Positions 8,791 through 18,226 of a stretch of DNA of 61,373 bases are shown here, piece by piece. The notes beneath the pieces were generated by a model. That model was not told the DNA's origin. It ran no database searches and saw nothing but the letters and a program-made list of their open reading frames with translations. Positions within the stretch are counted from its first letter, which is position 1; the number at the start of each line of letters is the position of its first letter. The DNA is from Natronococcus jeotgali DSM 18795 (GTDB lineage: Archaea; Halobacteriota; Halobacteria; Halobacteriales; Natrialbaceae). The stretch covers positions 646 through 62,018 of the forward strand of contig NZ_AOIA01000078.1 in NCBI RefSeq assembly GCF_000337695.1, written 5' to 3'. Made by a program: the position numbers and the translations under genes.

Positions 8791-8937
8791 GGGTGTCATA
8801 GAATACGTCTCACACCCGCTATTTGATGATTATAGCAGTCTCATTCTACGCTTCCACCAGCGTTTGAGCTGCTCTCGTGTTTTATCCATCCTACCTGACC
8901 GAGAATAATGTTGCTTGAGAACTATTGTATGACACCC
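8791..8937. repeat. MITE-like element, 147 bp, with GGGTGTCATA ends
   Basis: GGGTGTCATA at 8791-8800 is matched by its perfect complement TATGACACCC at 8928-8937. The interior is non-coding. The left end interrupts the readable frame of the integrase relic. A related single end, AGGGTGTTATAGA, occurs at about 29377-29389 just before the PEP-utilising gene. The bases from 8938 to 9437 hold nothing I can identify. Confidence 0.45.
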
Positions 8938-9437
8938 TCGACATAATATATTCTAATCAGACAGGAAGATCTGCCATACTCGCGACCGCTGATTCGAATG
9001 GAAGAGGAGAAACACCGTCACGAGAGTAGCTAGTTAATTTGAATATTACTAATCTCTATCGAGCTTTTCACACAGTATTTACTTCTATCGACCAATATAC
9101 GGGAATATATGATTAAGGTGAACTAAAGCCCGACAAGTATTCGAAAGAATTTTTCCAGAAGGCAGAAACGAACGAAGTCGACCGAAGCCGACATAAGATG
9201 AGCTATGAGACGAAATATTTCCATAGGGCAAACGACGGCGTTCCTACTCGGACAGTGGCTACAACCCGCTGTTTGGATCAGTTAACAATCGTCAAGATCA
9301 TAGAGGAACTGATAATTTCCTAAAATCTTCGGCATTCATATACACTGAGATGCCGCCGGACTGCAATCGCGAGCGCTGACGTCCCGTCCTCAGGATGCGA
9401 CAGCCGATTCCCAAGGACGGAGCTGCCTGGCGACGGC

Positions 9438-10421
9438 TCAAACGAACGCGAACTCGCCGATCGACCCCCGAGGCACCGACGCAGCATACACCTGCTCGGC
9501 AAGCGCGACGTCGACGGCTCCCACGCCTATCGGGACGAACAGCGTTCGGTCGTCGGCCTGGATCACGCCGCTGTACTCGCCGTCGAGGATCTCCCCGATC
9601 GTCGCGTCCAGATCCGTTCGCCCAAGGGCGTCCCGCTCGGCCATCGATGCCAGCGCGCCCCGATTCAAACACTGTTGGGCATGATCGACGATCACGTGAT
9701 CGGCTTCGAGGATCGTCTTGTCCGCGAGTTCTTGGTACGACCCCAGCGCGACGACGAGGTCGGTTTCCTCGAGCCACCGGTCGTCGACGACGGGACTCTG
9801 TGCGTTCGTGGCGGTGATGACCGCGTCGCTGCGGGCGGCCGCCCGGGGCCGGTCGGCGACAACAAGGTCGACTCCAAGCTCCGGATCTAGCTCTCGGACG
9901 AACGCTTCACCGGTCGCCCGGTCGGTGTCAAACACGCGGATCTCCGCGACATCGAGCAATTCGTCAATCACCGCGACCTGGAACCGGGCCTGAAAGCCGG
10001 CACCGAATAGCCCCACGGACGCGGGCGGCGAAGGAGCGAGCCGATCCAATCCGACGACCGACTGCAGGGCCGTGCGAACGCCGGTCAGATACATCCCCTC
10101 CATCACGGCCTTAAACACGCCGTCCTCGACGTCGAACAGGAGAATCAGCGAGCTAATCGGGCGATCGGTGTCCCCGTCCCAGGTCGCGACGGCCCACTTC
10201 AGCCCGGCGACCTTGAGCCAGTCGACATAGGCGGGCATGTCGATTGCGAACGCGTTCAACTCCGGCCACTCGCCATCGTCGCCCATGTGCATCCCCAGCT
10301 TCGGCGGGTTCAACACCCGGTCACGGGCGGCCTCGACGTAGGTCTGTGTTACCGTCTCGAGACTCTCGGCGAAATCGATGCGACGCTCGACGTCGTCCTC
10401 GGCAAACAGCTTGGTAGTCAT
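9438..10421 (-). CDS. Ornithine cyclodeaminase / mu-crystallin family protein
   Basis: The 327 residues from ATG 10421 show the family's NAD-binding motif GLFGAGFQAR at 137-146, preceded by TGVRTA at 113-118 and the lysine in GLKW near 75 that usually acts in catalysis. Members include ornithine cyclodeaminase, alanine dehydrogenase, ketimine reductases and others acting on amino or imino acids. It ends the leftward operon after an aldehyde dehydrogenase (gap 91 bases). In the context of a betaine-type transporter, an imine or amino-acid step in a quaternary amine or cyclic amino-acid pathway is likely. The exact substrate cannot be read from sequence. Confidence 0.85.
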   Translation of the reverse strand: MTTKLFAEDDVERRIDFAESLETVTQTYVEAARDRVLNPPKLGMHMGDDGEWPELNAFAIDMPAYVDWLKVAGLKWAVATWDGDTDRPISSLILLFDVEDGVFKAVMEGMYLTGVRTALQSVVGLDRLAPSPPASVGLFGAGFQARFQVAVIDELLDVAEIRVFDTDRATGEAFVRELDPELGVDLVVADRPRAAARSDAVITATNAQSPVVDDRWLEETDLVVALGSYQELADKTILEADHVIVDHAQQCLNRGALASMAERDALGRTDLDATIGEILDGEYSGVIQADDRTLFVPIGVGAVDVALAEQVYAASVPRGSIGEFAFV

Positions 10422-10512
10422 TCCCTGCCAGCAGTTCGTAGGAGCCCCCAATAACGGTTTCGGCTCCCGGCAACGCGGCCACGTCGGAACGGGCGCACAG
10501 GCGCTCGATCCG

Positions 10513-11961
10513 CTATGGATCCGACCGGTAGATTGCCTTCTCGTGGGTGTAGAACTCGTAGGCGTGCTGGCCGAGCTCCTTCTGGGTCTCCGAGGACGAC
10601 GCCTTCATCCCGCCAAACGGCATCTGGACGTGCGAACCGGTCGTCGTGCCGTTGATTTTGACGACGCCAGCTTCGATCTGTTTGGTGAACGATCGCGATT
10701 TGGCCATATTGGTTGTGAAGATACTGGCCGAGAGCCCGTAGTTGACGTCGTTCGCGACGCGCACAGCTTCGTCGAAGTCAGCGACCTCGATGACGCCAAG
10801 TACGGGTCCAAACACCTCTTCCTGGGCGATTCGCATCCCAGGCTCGACGTCGGTAAAGACCGTCGGCTCGACGAAGTAGCCTGCCTCGGGCGTAGCCGGC
10901 TGGCCACCGCCAGTCTGCAGCGTGGCACCTTCTTTCTCGGCGACCTCGATATACTCGAGGTTCGTTTCATTTTCGCCGGCGGAGACGGCCGGCCCTATAT
11001 CGGGATCGTCCAGTCCCGGGCCGATCGACAGCGCCTCGGCACGTTCGACGACAGCCGCGGTCAGCTCATCAGCGACGTCCTCGTGGACGATTAACCGGCT
11101 GGTGGCGGTACAGGCCTGGCCGCAGCCTCCGAACGCGCCGCTAATCGCGGCGTCGGCAGCAGCCTCCAGGTCGGCGTCGGGAAGCACGACCTGTGGGTTC
11201 TTCCCGCCCATCTCGGTCTGGATCGGGATCCCCCGGGTAGCCACCGTCTCGGCGATGTGCTGACCGGTCTCCGTCGACCCGGTAAAAGAGACGCCGTCGA
11301 CGCGCTCGTCGGTCGTCAGCGCGTCGCCGACCGTCGACCCGGAGCCGACGACGAGGTTGACGACTCCATTGGGCACCCCGACCTCCGCGAGGAGTTCGAC
11401 GAGTTGCTTTGCGATCATCGGCGTCTCAGAGGAGGGTTTCAGTACCACCGTGTTCCCCGTTGCGAGCGCCGTGGCGAGTTTCCAGCTCGGCGTCGCGATC
11501 GGGAAGTTCCAGGGTGTGATCAGCGTTACAACGCCGAGCGGTTCCCGAACGGTGTATGTCAGCGTCTCCGGGTCGCTCGAGGGAATCGTCTCCCCGGTAG
11601 CGCTGCGAGCGTAGCTCGCGAAAAACCGGAAGATCTCTGCAGCTCGGCTCACCTCGCCCCGACCCGAGGAGATCGGTTTCCCCTCCTCGCGAGTGAGCGT
11701 TTCCGCGAGTGCGTCGCGGTTTGCATCGATGCGTTCCGCGACCTCATAGAGGATCGTGTCCCGATCGTCGGGCGTCGTCGCCGCCCAGTTGTCGCTTGCT
11801 GCCGCAGCCGCGCTTACCGCCTCTTCGGCCTGGGTCTCGCTTGCACCGGAAAACGCGACGATCGGGTCTTCGGGAGCGGCGGGATCGCGAACCGTGATCT
11901 CGTCGGTGCTATCGCCGTCGGTCCACACGCCGTCGATGTACTGGTAATGTGTCTCAGTCAT
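10513..11961 (-). CDS. NAD(P)-dependent aldehyde dehydrogenase
   Basis: The 482-residue length is standard for the ALDH superfamily. Seen motifs are TPWNFPIATP near 146, the glutamate block EMGGKNP near 252, and the catalytic cysteine in GQACTATSR near 285. Its overall look resembles 2,5-dioxovalerate (ketoglutarate semialdehyde) and succinate semialdehyde dehydrogenases, but betaine-aldehyde-like activity cannot be excluded. It lies between the BCCT transporter (upstream, 216-base gap) and the cyclodeaminase-like gene on the same strand, so it likely oxidises an aldehyde released from the imported compound. The gap 11962-12177 may hold a separate promoter. Confidence 0.9.
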   Translation of the reverse strand: MTETHYQYIDGVWTDGDSTDEITVRDPAAPEDPIVAFSGASETQAEEAVSAAAAASDNWAATTPDDRDTILYEVAERIDANRDALAETLTREEGKPISSGRGEVSRAAEIFRFFASYARSATGETIPSSDPETLTYTVREPLGVVTLITPWNFPIATPSWKLATALATGNTVVLKPSSETPMIAKQLVELLAEVGVPNGVVNLVVGSGSTVGDALTTDERVDGVSFTGSTETGQHIAETVATRGIPIQTEMGGKNPQVVLPDADLEAAADAAISGAFGGCGQACTATSRLIVHEDVADELTAAVVERAEALSIGPGLDDPDIGPAVSAGENETNLEYIEVAEKEGATLQTGGGQPATPEAGYFVEPTVFTDVEPGMRIAQEEVFGPVLGVIEVADFDEAVRVANDVNYGLSASIFTTNMAKSRSFTKQIEAGVVKINGTTTGSHVQMPFGGMKASSSETQKELGQHAYEFYTHEKAIYRSDP

Positions 11962-12177
11962 GGGTAGGTGGGCCGTCGCGTCACCGCTGGCTAGCCAACA
12001 CGACGCTCGGTTGACCGTCCGAACTGGACCGGCCGTCGGTGCCTACACGGTACCTAAGCTATCGTTTGGCGAACCCGCGGCTTACGCTGAGGCCAGGTAA
12101 CATATCTGCCACACAACCCCCTAAAGATTGCGAAATCCCGAAAAAGACGCGAAATGAGGACGGATCGGTACGCGTCG

Positions 12178-13800
12178 CTAATCGTCGGCCGCCGGTTCCT
12201 GTGACGCTGACGTCTCCTCGGAGCGACTCGGCTGGCGAACCCAGTTCGCGTCCTCTTGGAAGAGGGAGCTCCCGTGTCTGTCGCCGAGATGGGAAATAAA
12301 CACGAAGATCGACAGCAGACAGATGACGGCGAACGGGACTCCGGTGATGATCACTGACGAGCGAAGCGCGGCCGCACCGCCGAGGACGACGAGGATCGAG
12401 GCGATAATCCCCTGCAGAACTCCCCAGAACAATCGGTTGATTCGGGACGGACGGGCCTTCCCGCCGGTGGTCAACATTGCGACCGCTAGCGTCGATGAAT
12501 CGGCCGACGTCGCGAAGAACGTGACCACGAGGATGAAAAACAGCCCTATCCAGATCTCGCCAAGCGGGAGGGCACCGAACAGAATAAAGCCAGCGACGCC
12601 GTCGCCGTACTCGCCGATCGGACTGAGCAGGTTCGCTGCCCCGCCGTGTTCGAGCAGGACCGAGGTCCCGCCGACGACGGAGAACCAGACGATCGAGACG
12701 GACGTCATCGCGACGTATGCCGTAAAGATCACTTCCCGAATCGTCCGCCCTTCCGAGATGCGCGCAAGGAAGAGGCCGACGAAGGGTGCCCAGGCAAGCC
12801 ACCATGACCAGTAAAAAACGGTCCAGAAGGAGGCCCATGCCGTACCCCCCTCGGTGCCGCTGCCCGAGAACAACATCATCGAAAAGAAGTTGTTCACATA
12901 GGTGCCGACTGCCGCCACACCGGTATTGAGCACGCCAAGGGTCGGGCCAAGCACCAGGGCGACGACGAGCAAGATGCCCATAATGCCCAGGTTGAAATCC
13001 GAAAGCCGACGAATTCCCCGATCGACACCCACGAGCAACGAGGCGACGAAGACGATCGTGATTCCGACGATGATGATCAGCGTTTCGACGTTCCCAAACG
13101 TGGCACCGGTCTGGAACTCGATGCCGGCCAACAGCTGGGTCGCGATAAATCCGAGCCCCGTCGCGATCCCACCAAGGGTGGCGACGACGGCCAAGGTGTC
13201 GATCGTCTTGCCAACGACGCCGTCCAGTCCGTCCTTTCCGACGATGGGGTACAGTACCGTCGAGGTACGGAAGGGCGCGCCTTCTCGGTAGACGTAGTAG
13301 GCTACAGGGATCCCGATCGCTAGGTATCCCGCCCACGCACTAATACCGTAGTGGAAGATGGCGTACGCGATCGCCGGCACGATCGCCGCATCGGTTTCGG
13401 CCTCGACGCCCTCGAACAGCGGCGACGGCGCCGCGTAGTGGGTCAGTGCCTCAACGGGCCCGAAAAAGACGATGCCGGCCGACAGTCCCGCGGAAAAGAA
13501 CATCGCGAAGTACGAGAAGTAGCTGTAATCGGGATCGCCATCGCCCAGCTTGATCTTCCCGTACTTGCTGCACATGAGCCAGATACCGACCATCGTGATG
13601 AGAAACACCGAGCCGAGGTACAGCCAGGCGAGTCCCTCGCCGAACACCTGGAACGCCGTGTCGACCTGTGTTTGGATCCACTCCGTCCGGAGCGCCGCGA
13701 GCGCGATAAACGCGAGCGTTAGCGATGTCCCGAGGATGAACGGAATGGGATCGATCTCTTCAACGAAGACTCTAAACGCACTCGTATCCTCATCAACCAT
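12178..13800 (-). CDS. BCCT-family transporter (betaine/carnitine/choline type)
   Basis: The 540 residues hold about 12 membrane segments. The tryptophan-rich stretch WTVFYWSWWLAWAPFVG near 320-340 is the hallmark of BCCT carriers, where aromatic residues cage a quaternary ammonium group. A charged C-terminal tail follows. BCCT carriers act as osmolyte or nutrient importers; with catabolic neighbours, nutrient uptake is more likely here. It diverges from the M19-like gene across 185 bases with an AATTATATAC TATA-like box on its side. A small inverted repeat (TGCTA, six bases, TAGCA, at 13811-13826) lies next to the start and could be an operator. Confidence 0.93.
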   Translation of the reverse strand: MVDEDTSAFRVFVEEIDPIPFILGTSLTLAFIALAALRTEWIQTQVDTAFQVFGEGLAWLYLGSVFLITMVGIWLMCSKYGKIKLGDGDPDYSYFSYFAMFFSAGLSAGIVFFGPVEALTHYAAPSPLFEGVEAETDAAIVPAIAYAIFHYGISAWAGYLAIGIPVAYYVYREGAPFRTSTVLYPIVGKDGLDGVVGKTIDTLAVVATLGGIATGLGFIATQLLAGIEFQTGATFGNVETLIIIVGITIVFVASLLVGVDRGIRRLSDFNLGIMGILLVVALVLGPTLGVLNTGVAAVGTYVNNFFSMMLFSGSGTEGGTAWASFWTVFYWSWWLAWAPFVGLFLARISEGRTIREVIFTAYVAMTSVSIVWFSVVGGTSVLLEHGGAANLLSPIGEYGDGVAGFILFGALPLGEIWIGLFFILVVTFFATSADSSTLAVAMLTTGGKARPSRINRLFWGVLQGIIASILVVLGGAAALRSSVIITGVPFAVICLLSIFVFISHLGDRHGSSLFQEDANWVRQPSRSEETSASQEPAADD

Positions 13801-13985
13801 ATGTGTGTCTTGCTATCACAGTAGCACCCGAGCTGTATATAATTTACTATCATCGGCTATCAGCGCACAACAGCATCGATTCTCCCTATACTACATGGGA
13901 CATGGCCCGACACTGAGGACGATCGATCGCCGGTATTCGGGGTATCGCGCCTTCTCGGCCCGCTCACTGCTGTCCTCGTTGAACA

Positions 13986-15161
13986 ATGCCAACAACTAAT
14001 ACGGTTCGCTATCTGCTGGAGTATATGGCCGATGAGCAGCCTGTTTTCGACTACGCGGCGTCGGCACCGTGGGAGCAAGTCATCACCGCGTACGGCGACC
14101 GTGAGGAACTGAATCGTCATATCAGGGAGATGGTCGCCGCGGGCCACTCCAAGGACGAGTGCTGGGAGACGATCTGGGATTACGAGGTTCGTCAGTTCGA
14201 GACGAGCCAACGGTTCCGGACCGAAGTAAAGGACCGGTACGACGACGCAGGCGTGGATCTGCTCAGTGTAACGCCGTGGGTTCACGAGACCGGCGTCTCC
14301 GAACGCGACGGTCAGCGCCGGGATCTGTCCCGCTGGCAGGCGCGATTCGACGCGGCCGACTGGCTGCGGAAGGTAACCGCTCCCGCGGAGGCGCGTCGTG
14401 TAGCGGCCAGCGACGAGGTCGGGATTGTCCTGAACACCCAGAACGTCGGTGCGGCGATCGAGGGCTCGGTCAACGAGGTCGACGTCCTCTACAACGAGGG
14501 TGTGCGGATATTCCAGCTCACTTATAATTACCAGAACGGGGTTGGCACCGGCTGTAACGACCATTCGGAGGGTGGCCTCTCCACGTTCGGCAGGGACGTC
14601 GTCGATCGGATCACCGAACTGGGTGGGGTCGTCGACGTCTCCCATTGTGGAAAGCAAACGACGCTCGATACGATCGCGTACGCCGACGCGCCCGTGGCGG
14701 TGACCCACGCCGGCTGTCAGGCGGTCGCCGACCACTACCGAGGAAAGTCTGACGAGGAGATCGAGGCGCTGGCCGAAGCCGACGGGTACATGGGGATCGT
14801 CGGCCTGCCTTGGTTCATCGCTCCTGGCGTCGACGACCCCACGTTGGACGTGTTTTTCGAGCACCTCGAGCACGCCCGGTCGATTCTCGGAACCGACAGC
14901 GTCGGTATCGCGACGGACTTCTACCCCGCCGATACGCAGTTCCCGAGCGAGCTGCTGGCCTATTACAAGGAACACATCATCGGGCTTGGCTTCGACCGGG
15001 AGAACGTCGAGCAGCGCACGATCGCCGACGGGCTCGGCATGTTCGAGACGTACACCGACTGGCCTGTCATTCGCGGCGAACTGGAGAACCGGTTCGAGCC
15101 GGCGGAGGCCGCGGGGATCCTCGGCGGAAACTTCCTCGAGTACTGGGAACGCGCACGATAA
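13986..15161 (+). CDS. M19 (renal dipeptidase) family-like protein lacking the N-terminal HxD
   Basis: This 391-residue protein (ATG 14025 is an alternative start) has the later M19 metal-site blocks: VVDVSHCGKQT with its His, VTHAGCQ with its His, and GIATDFYP with the Asp. The FQLTYNYQNGVGTGCND block is also typical. The N-terminal HxD zinc pair of true dipeptidases is absent; the region reads DYAASAPWEQ. From memory, similar M19-like proteins sit beside dimethylglycine/betaine demethylation genes in Pseudomonas and also lack HxD. Here it diverges from the BCCT transporter. A catabolic hydrolase of a small amine derivative is more likely than a dipeptidase. Confidence 0.75.
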   Translation: MPTTNTVRYLLEYMADEQPVFDYAASAPWEQVITAYGDREELNRHIREMVAAGHSKDECWETIWDYEVRQFETSQRFRTEVKDRYDDAGVDLLSVTPWVHETGVSERDGQRRDLSRWQARFDAADWLRKVTAPAEARRVAASDEVGIVLNTQNVGAAIEGSVNEVDVLYNEGVRIFQLTYNYQNGVGTGCNDHSEGGLSTFGRDVVDRITELGGVVDVSHCGKQTTLDTIAYADAPVAVTHAGCQAVADHYRGKSDEEIEALAEADGYMGIVGLPWFIAPGVDDPTLDVFFEHLEHARSILGTDSVGIATDFYPADTQFPSELLAYYKEHIIGLGFDRENVEQRTIADGLGMFETYTDWPVIRGELENRFEPAEAAGILGGNFLEYWERAR

Positions 15162-15267
15162 TCTCTAATCGGAACGGTTACTCAGTGATCGACAGGCGTC
15201 AAGCCAACTTTTGTTTTGATGAGCTGCTGTCGTCGACCCACCGACTCGTCAGATCGACCGAACGGGG

Positions 15268-16245
15268 TTACTGATCGAGGGAGTTCAAGCCGAATCCAGC
15301 TCCCTTCTCGGAGCCCTCGAACGAGGGCGCGAGGATACCGGTACCAAACTCGAAGAGATCACGCCAAACGCGGTGCTCCACCTCGACCCCCTCGGAGATC
15401 AGCATTCCGACGGTGTCCTGGACTGCTTGTGGCTCGAACACCGTCATGGACGGTTTCGCGGCACCCTCGTGCTCGCGGATGAACCGCTCGACGACCTGAC
15501 GAACGCCCTGCGAGTAGCGCGGGTGAACAGGATCGATACAGAGTACGGTCACTCCCGGCTCGATCTCGTCCGTCGCGTCCGGGCGTGGGGTCGTAACCCC
15601 CTGGAGCAACCGGTCGAATAGCCGAGCGTCCGCGGCCCCGTCCCGTTCACTCCCGTCGGCCGTAAAGAACGCCTGCGTCAGCGGTGCGTCCCGCTGGTGG
15701 TAGCGTCCAGTGCGGACAATGCTAGCGAACTTGCGCGCGCTCTCGGCGGGTGCCTCCAGTGCGACCTCGGCGAGAAGCGGATAGGGTTGTTCGGGCGTGC
15801 CCGCGACCGCGGTCGTTGCGCCGTCGCCGTCGGTAGAAAGCACGAGCGCCAGGAACTCTCGCTCGGCCGCCTTGTACGCGAGATGGCCGAGTACGGGGGC
15901 ACTGTCGTTTCGGTCGCGCGTGTGTGCGTGGACGACCCCGAGGCCCTGCCGGTCGGCGCGAGCACAGGCCAGATCCAGCACCGGGACGCTCGCGACGATC
16001 GCCGGCTGGTCCCGCCCCTCGACGACCGACAGTCGCGCACTCCGATCGTCAAGCGACAACGCTGTCGGATCCAGCTCTGGCAGCTCGTCCAGGAGGGTAT
16101 GTAGCGTCGTCAGTCCCGTTCCCCGGTACGCCTCCGTCCACCAGATTGATTCGGCGTGTGCCCGCGCAGTCCCTTCAGGGAATCCAGCAGCGCCGAAACA
16201 CCGATCAGCGAGGTCAAGAACCTCCCTAACGCTGACGTGCATCAC
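15268..16245 (-). CDS. DUF3726-like protein of unknown function
   Basis: These 325 residues start with MHVSVREVLDLADRCFGAAG and continue with alternating helices (AHAESIWWTEAYRGTGL; VPVLDLACARA), a layout I associate with DUF3726 and loosely with malate/lactate dehydrogenase-2 N-termini. No nucleotide-binding glycine motif or clear catalytic set is visible. Its start overlaps the stop of the 568-residue upstream gene by 4 bases, so the two proteins are translationally coupled and probably act together. It converges on the M19-like gene. Function is unassigned; membership of DUF3726 is a guess from pattern. Confidence 0.7.
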   Translation of the reverse strand: MMHVSVREVLDLADRCFGAAGFPEGTARAHAESIWWTEAYRGTGLTTLHTLLDELPELDPTALSLDDRSARLSVVEGRDQPAIVASVPVLDLACARADRQGLGVVHAHTRDRNDSAPVLGHLAYKAAEREFLALVLSTDGDGATTAVAGTPEQPYPLLAEVALEAPAESARKFASIVRTGRYHQRDAPLTQAFFTADGSERDGAADARLFDRLLQGVTTPRPDATDEIEPGVTVLCIDPVHPRYSQGVRQVVERFIREHEGAAKPSMTVFEPQAVQDTVGMLISEGVEVEHRVWRDLFEFGTGILAPSFEGSEKGAGFGLNSLDQ

Positions 16246-17948
16246 TGCTCACCCCACTCGTCGGCTCGGTCCGGTTTCTCGGGATACAGCCAGTCCGGAT
16301 CGGCCCCGTCCTCAAGCTCGGTGGGCAGCGGCGCGCCCTGGAAGAACGTCCCTTTCACCCAACCTTTAGACTTCGGGTGGGCCTTCTGGATTCCCCAGAT
16401 GGCCTTCAGACACGAGATGAAATGCAGCGGAACGAAGTCGACGTCCAGTGGGTTGGCGCGAATCTCTGCGTAGGAGAGCCCGTGGACGCTCTGGATGCGT
16501 TCGACGATGTAGCGATGCTCGGGGTTATGAAACAAAAACTCCGCGACGGTATCCGTACCGGCGAATCGATGGAGATCAGCCTCGAGCTGCTGGACTTGGA
16601 GGGCGACGTCGACGGGAAGGGCGTAGTCCTCGTAGCCGCTCTCGCCGCTGATCCCGAGGCGGGGTTCCTCGTTTTCGATCGACCGGTACCAGAAGTGATG
16701 CCGGGCGCCGTCTTCGTAGAGATCGATGTCAAGCGCCCACTCGTAGCTCGAGTCGATGATCGAGCGGAGCGTCGAGAGCGGCATCTCGGGGACAACGTCG
16801 GTCTTCTCGGAGGTTGTCAACGACGATGCCAAACCCTCACTCACCTGCGGATGCGTATCGATCAGCAGCGAGTGCAGCACCTCCTGAGTTTCCATCGCCA
16901 GGTTCGCCTCGGCCCACTCGCAGAGGTCCGCCCAGCGGAACGTCCCGTCGGCGTCCGCGAGTCGCTCGTCGATTCGGGTTAGGCCGCGGGCGATCGTATC
17001 TTTCGAGGCGAAAAACCGGTTCGTCTCACTCTCGTCTTCCGCGAACCACCGCGTCGCGTCGGTCAGGATGTCCTTGAACCGCTCGCGATCCGCCGCCGTC
17101 GGTTCGATCGCCTTGGCCCGCGCCAGCGCGATCTCCCTGGCCCGAAGCCAGGTGTGGAGCTGCTTCGGATGGTTGACCACGTACATGACGATACCGACTC
17201 CAGAGGAGTTCCCCGTCCCCAGGTACCGCTTGATATCGCGATCCAGATCGGGTGCGTCCGGGTTACGCGCTGTCGCCATCCGTTCGATCAGGTCGTAGCC
17301 GACGGTCCGCAGCATGTACGCCGAGAGCATTTGAGCCATGTACGGCCGCTTCAACGGGTGGTCACCGTCCATGGCTTTGAACACTTTTGTGCCGTTGAGG
17401 CCGTTGCCGTAGTAGCCGGAGGAGCGCATCAGGTACCCTCCTGTAGAGAGATAGTTGATGTCGGGCTGGTGGCCGGCTGCCAACGACTCCACGATGTGGT
17501 CGAAAAATCGGGAGCTCCGATTCGCTCGCGTCCAGATCAGTATCTCGGGCGTCGCACGCCCCTCCATGACCTTCGGCAGCTCCTCGTACTGTGCATCCAT
17601 CAGCTCGGGCGTCGCCTCCCCCTCACATAGAAACGCCCACATGTCCCACTCCTCGGCGATGATTCGGTCTGTGTTCTCGCCCTCGGAGGACTGCCTGGAG
17701 AACACGCCGAACGAAAACCGCTTGGAGGGGGTCTCAATCCGGTAGACGATTCGTCCGACCCCCTGGGGATCAAGATCGATACGATCGATCTTGATCCGCC
17801 ACTCTTCGCGAACCATCTTATCTACCAGCAACCGCGCGAAACTCAGGCGTGTTTGCTTGAGCGCTCCCAACCGCTCCGGCTGCATCAGCTTCGACGGCTC
17901 ACGGAGCGGCTCGGGTTCGAACTGCTTGGCCCGCTGTTCAGTAACCAT
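16242..17948 (-). CDS. Large conserved-looking protein of unknown function, coupled to DUF3726-like gene
   Basis: These 568 residues are soluble, rich in Arg/Glu/Trp, with no signal or membrane segment. Striking conserved-looking blocks are SFARLLVDKMVREEWRI near 36-52, EEWDMWAFLCEGE near 97-109, GGYLMRSSGYYGNGLNG near 170-186, and YLGTGNSSGVGIVMYVVNH near 246-264. I recall proteobacterial proteins with the same blocks and no assigned activity, but cannot verify this. No ATP, FAD or metal motif is recognisable. It is the first gene of a two-gene leftward operon and faces an IclR gene 278 bases away. A CCGATTCGG palindrome at about 17988-17996 lies upstream of the start. It may be an enzyme of the amine pathway served by the BCCT transporter. 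Confidence 0.75.
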   Translation of the reverse strand: MVTEQRAKQFEPEPLREPSKLMQPERLGALKQTRLSFARLLVDKMVREEWRIKIDRIDLDPQGVGRIVYRIETPSKRFSFGVFSRQSSEGENTDRIIAEEWDMWAFLCEGEATPELMDAQYEELPKVMEGRATPEILIWTRANRSSRFFDHIVESLAAGHQPDINYLSTGGYLMRSSGYYGNGLNGTKVFKAMDGDHPLKRPYMAQMLSAYMLRTVGYDLIERMATARNPDAPDLDRDIKRYLGTGNSSGVGIVMYVVNHPKQLHTWLRAREIALARAKAIEPTAADRERFKDILTDATRWFAEDESETNRFFASKDTIARGLTRIDERLADADGTFRWADLCEWAEANLAMETQEVLHSLLIDTHPQVSEGLASSLTTSEKTDVVPEMPLSTLRSIIDSSYEWALDIDLYEDGARHHFWYRSIENEEPRLGISGESGYEDYALPVDVALQVQQLEADLHRFAGTDTVAEFLFHNPEHRYIVERIQSVHGLSYAEIRANPLDVDFVPLHFISCLKAIWGIQKAHPKSKGWVKGTFFQGAPLPTELEDGADPDWLYPEKPDRADEWGEQ

Positions 17949-18226
17949 CGTTCATGTGATACACACTCGGTAACGAACTAATTTCTTCCGATTCGGTGAA
18001 CCCACCCCGGCCCTTGGGAGAGGCAACAGTACAGAACCGAATCGACAGGCAACGAACGCGCTACAGCGTCATCGAGACCCACTCGAGTATCGAGCGCTGT
18101 CTCCCCTGTCCACAGGACTGGTATCGAAGTCGATAGCTCTGCAAATACCGAATCGAGGTATTGCTCCAGAACCCTACGGCGAGCCTTCTACAAACATATA
18201 TGATGGTTCGGCGACTGAGTCAGAGT

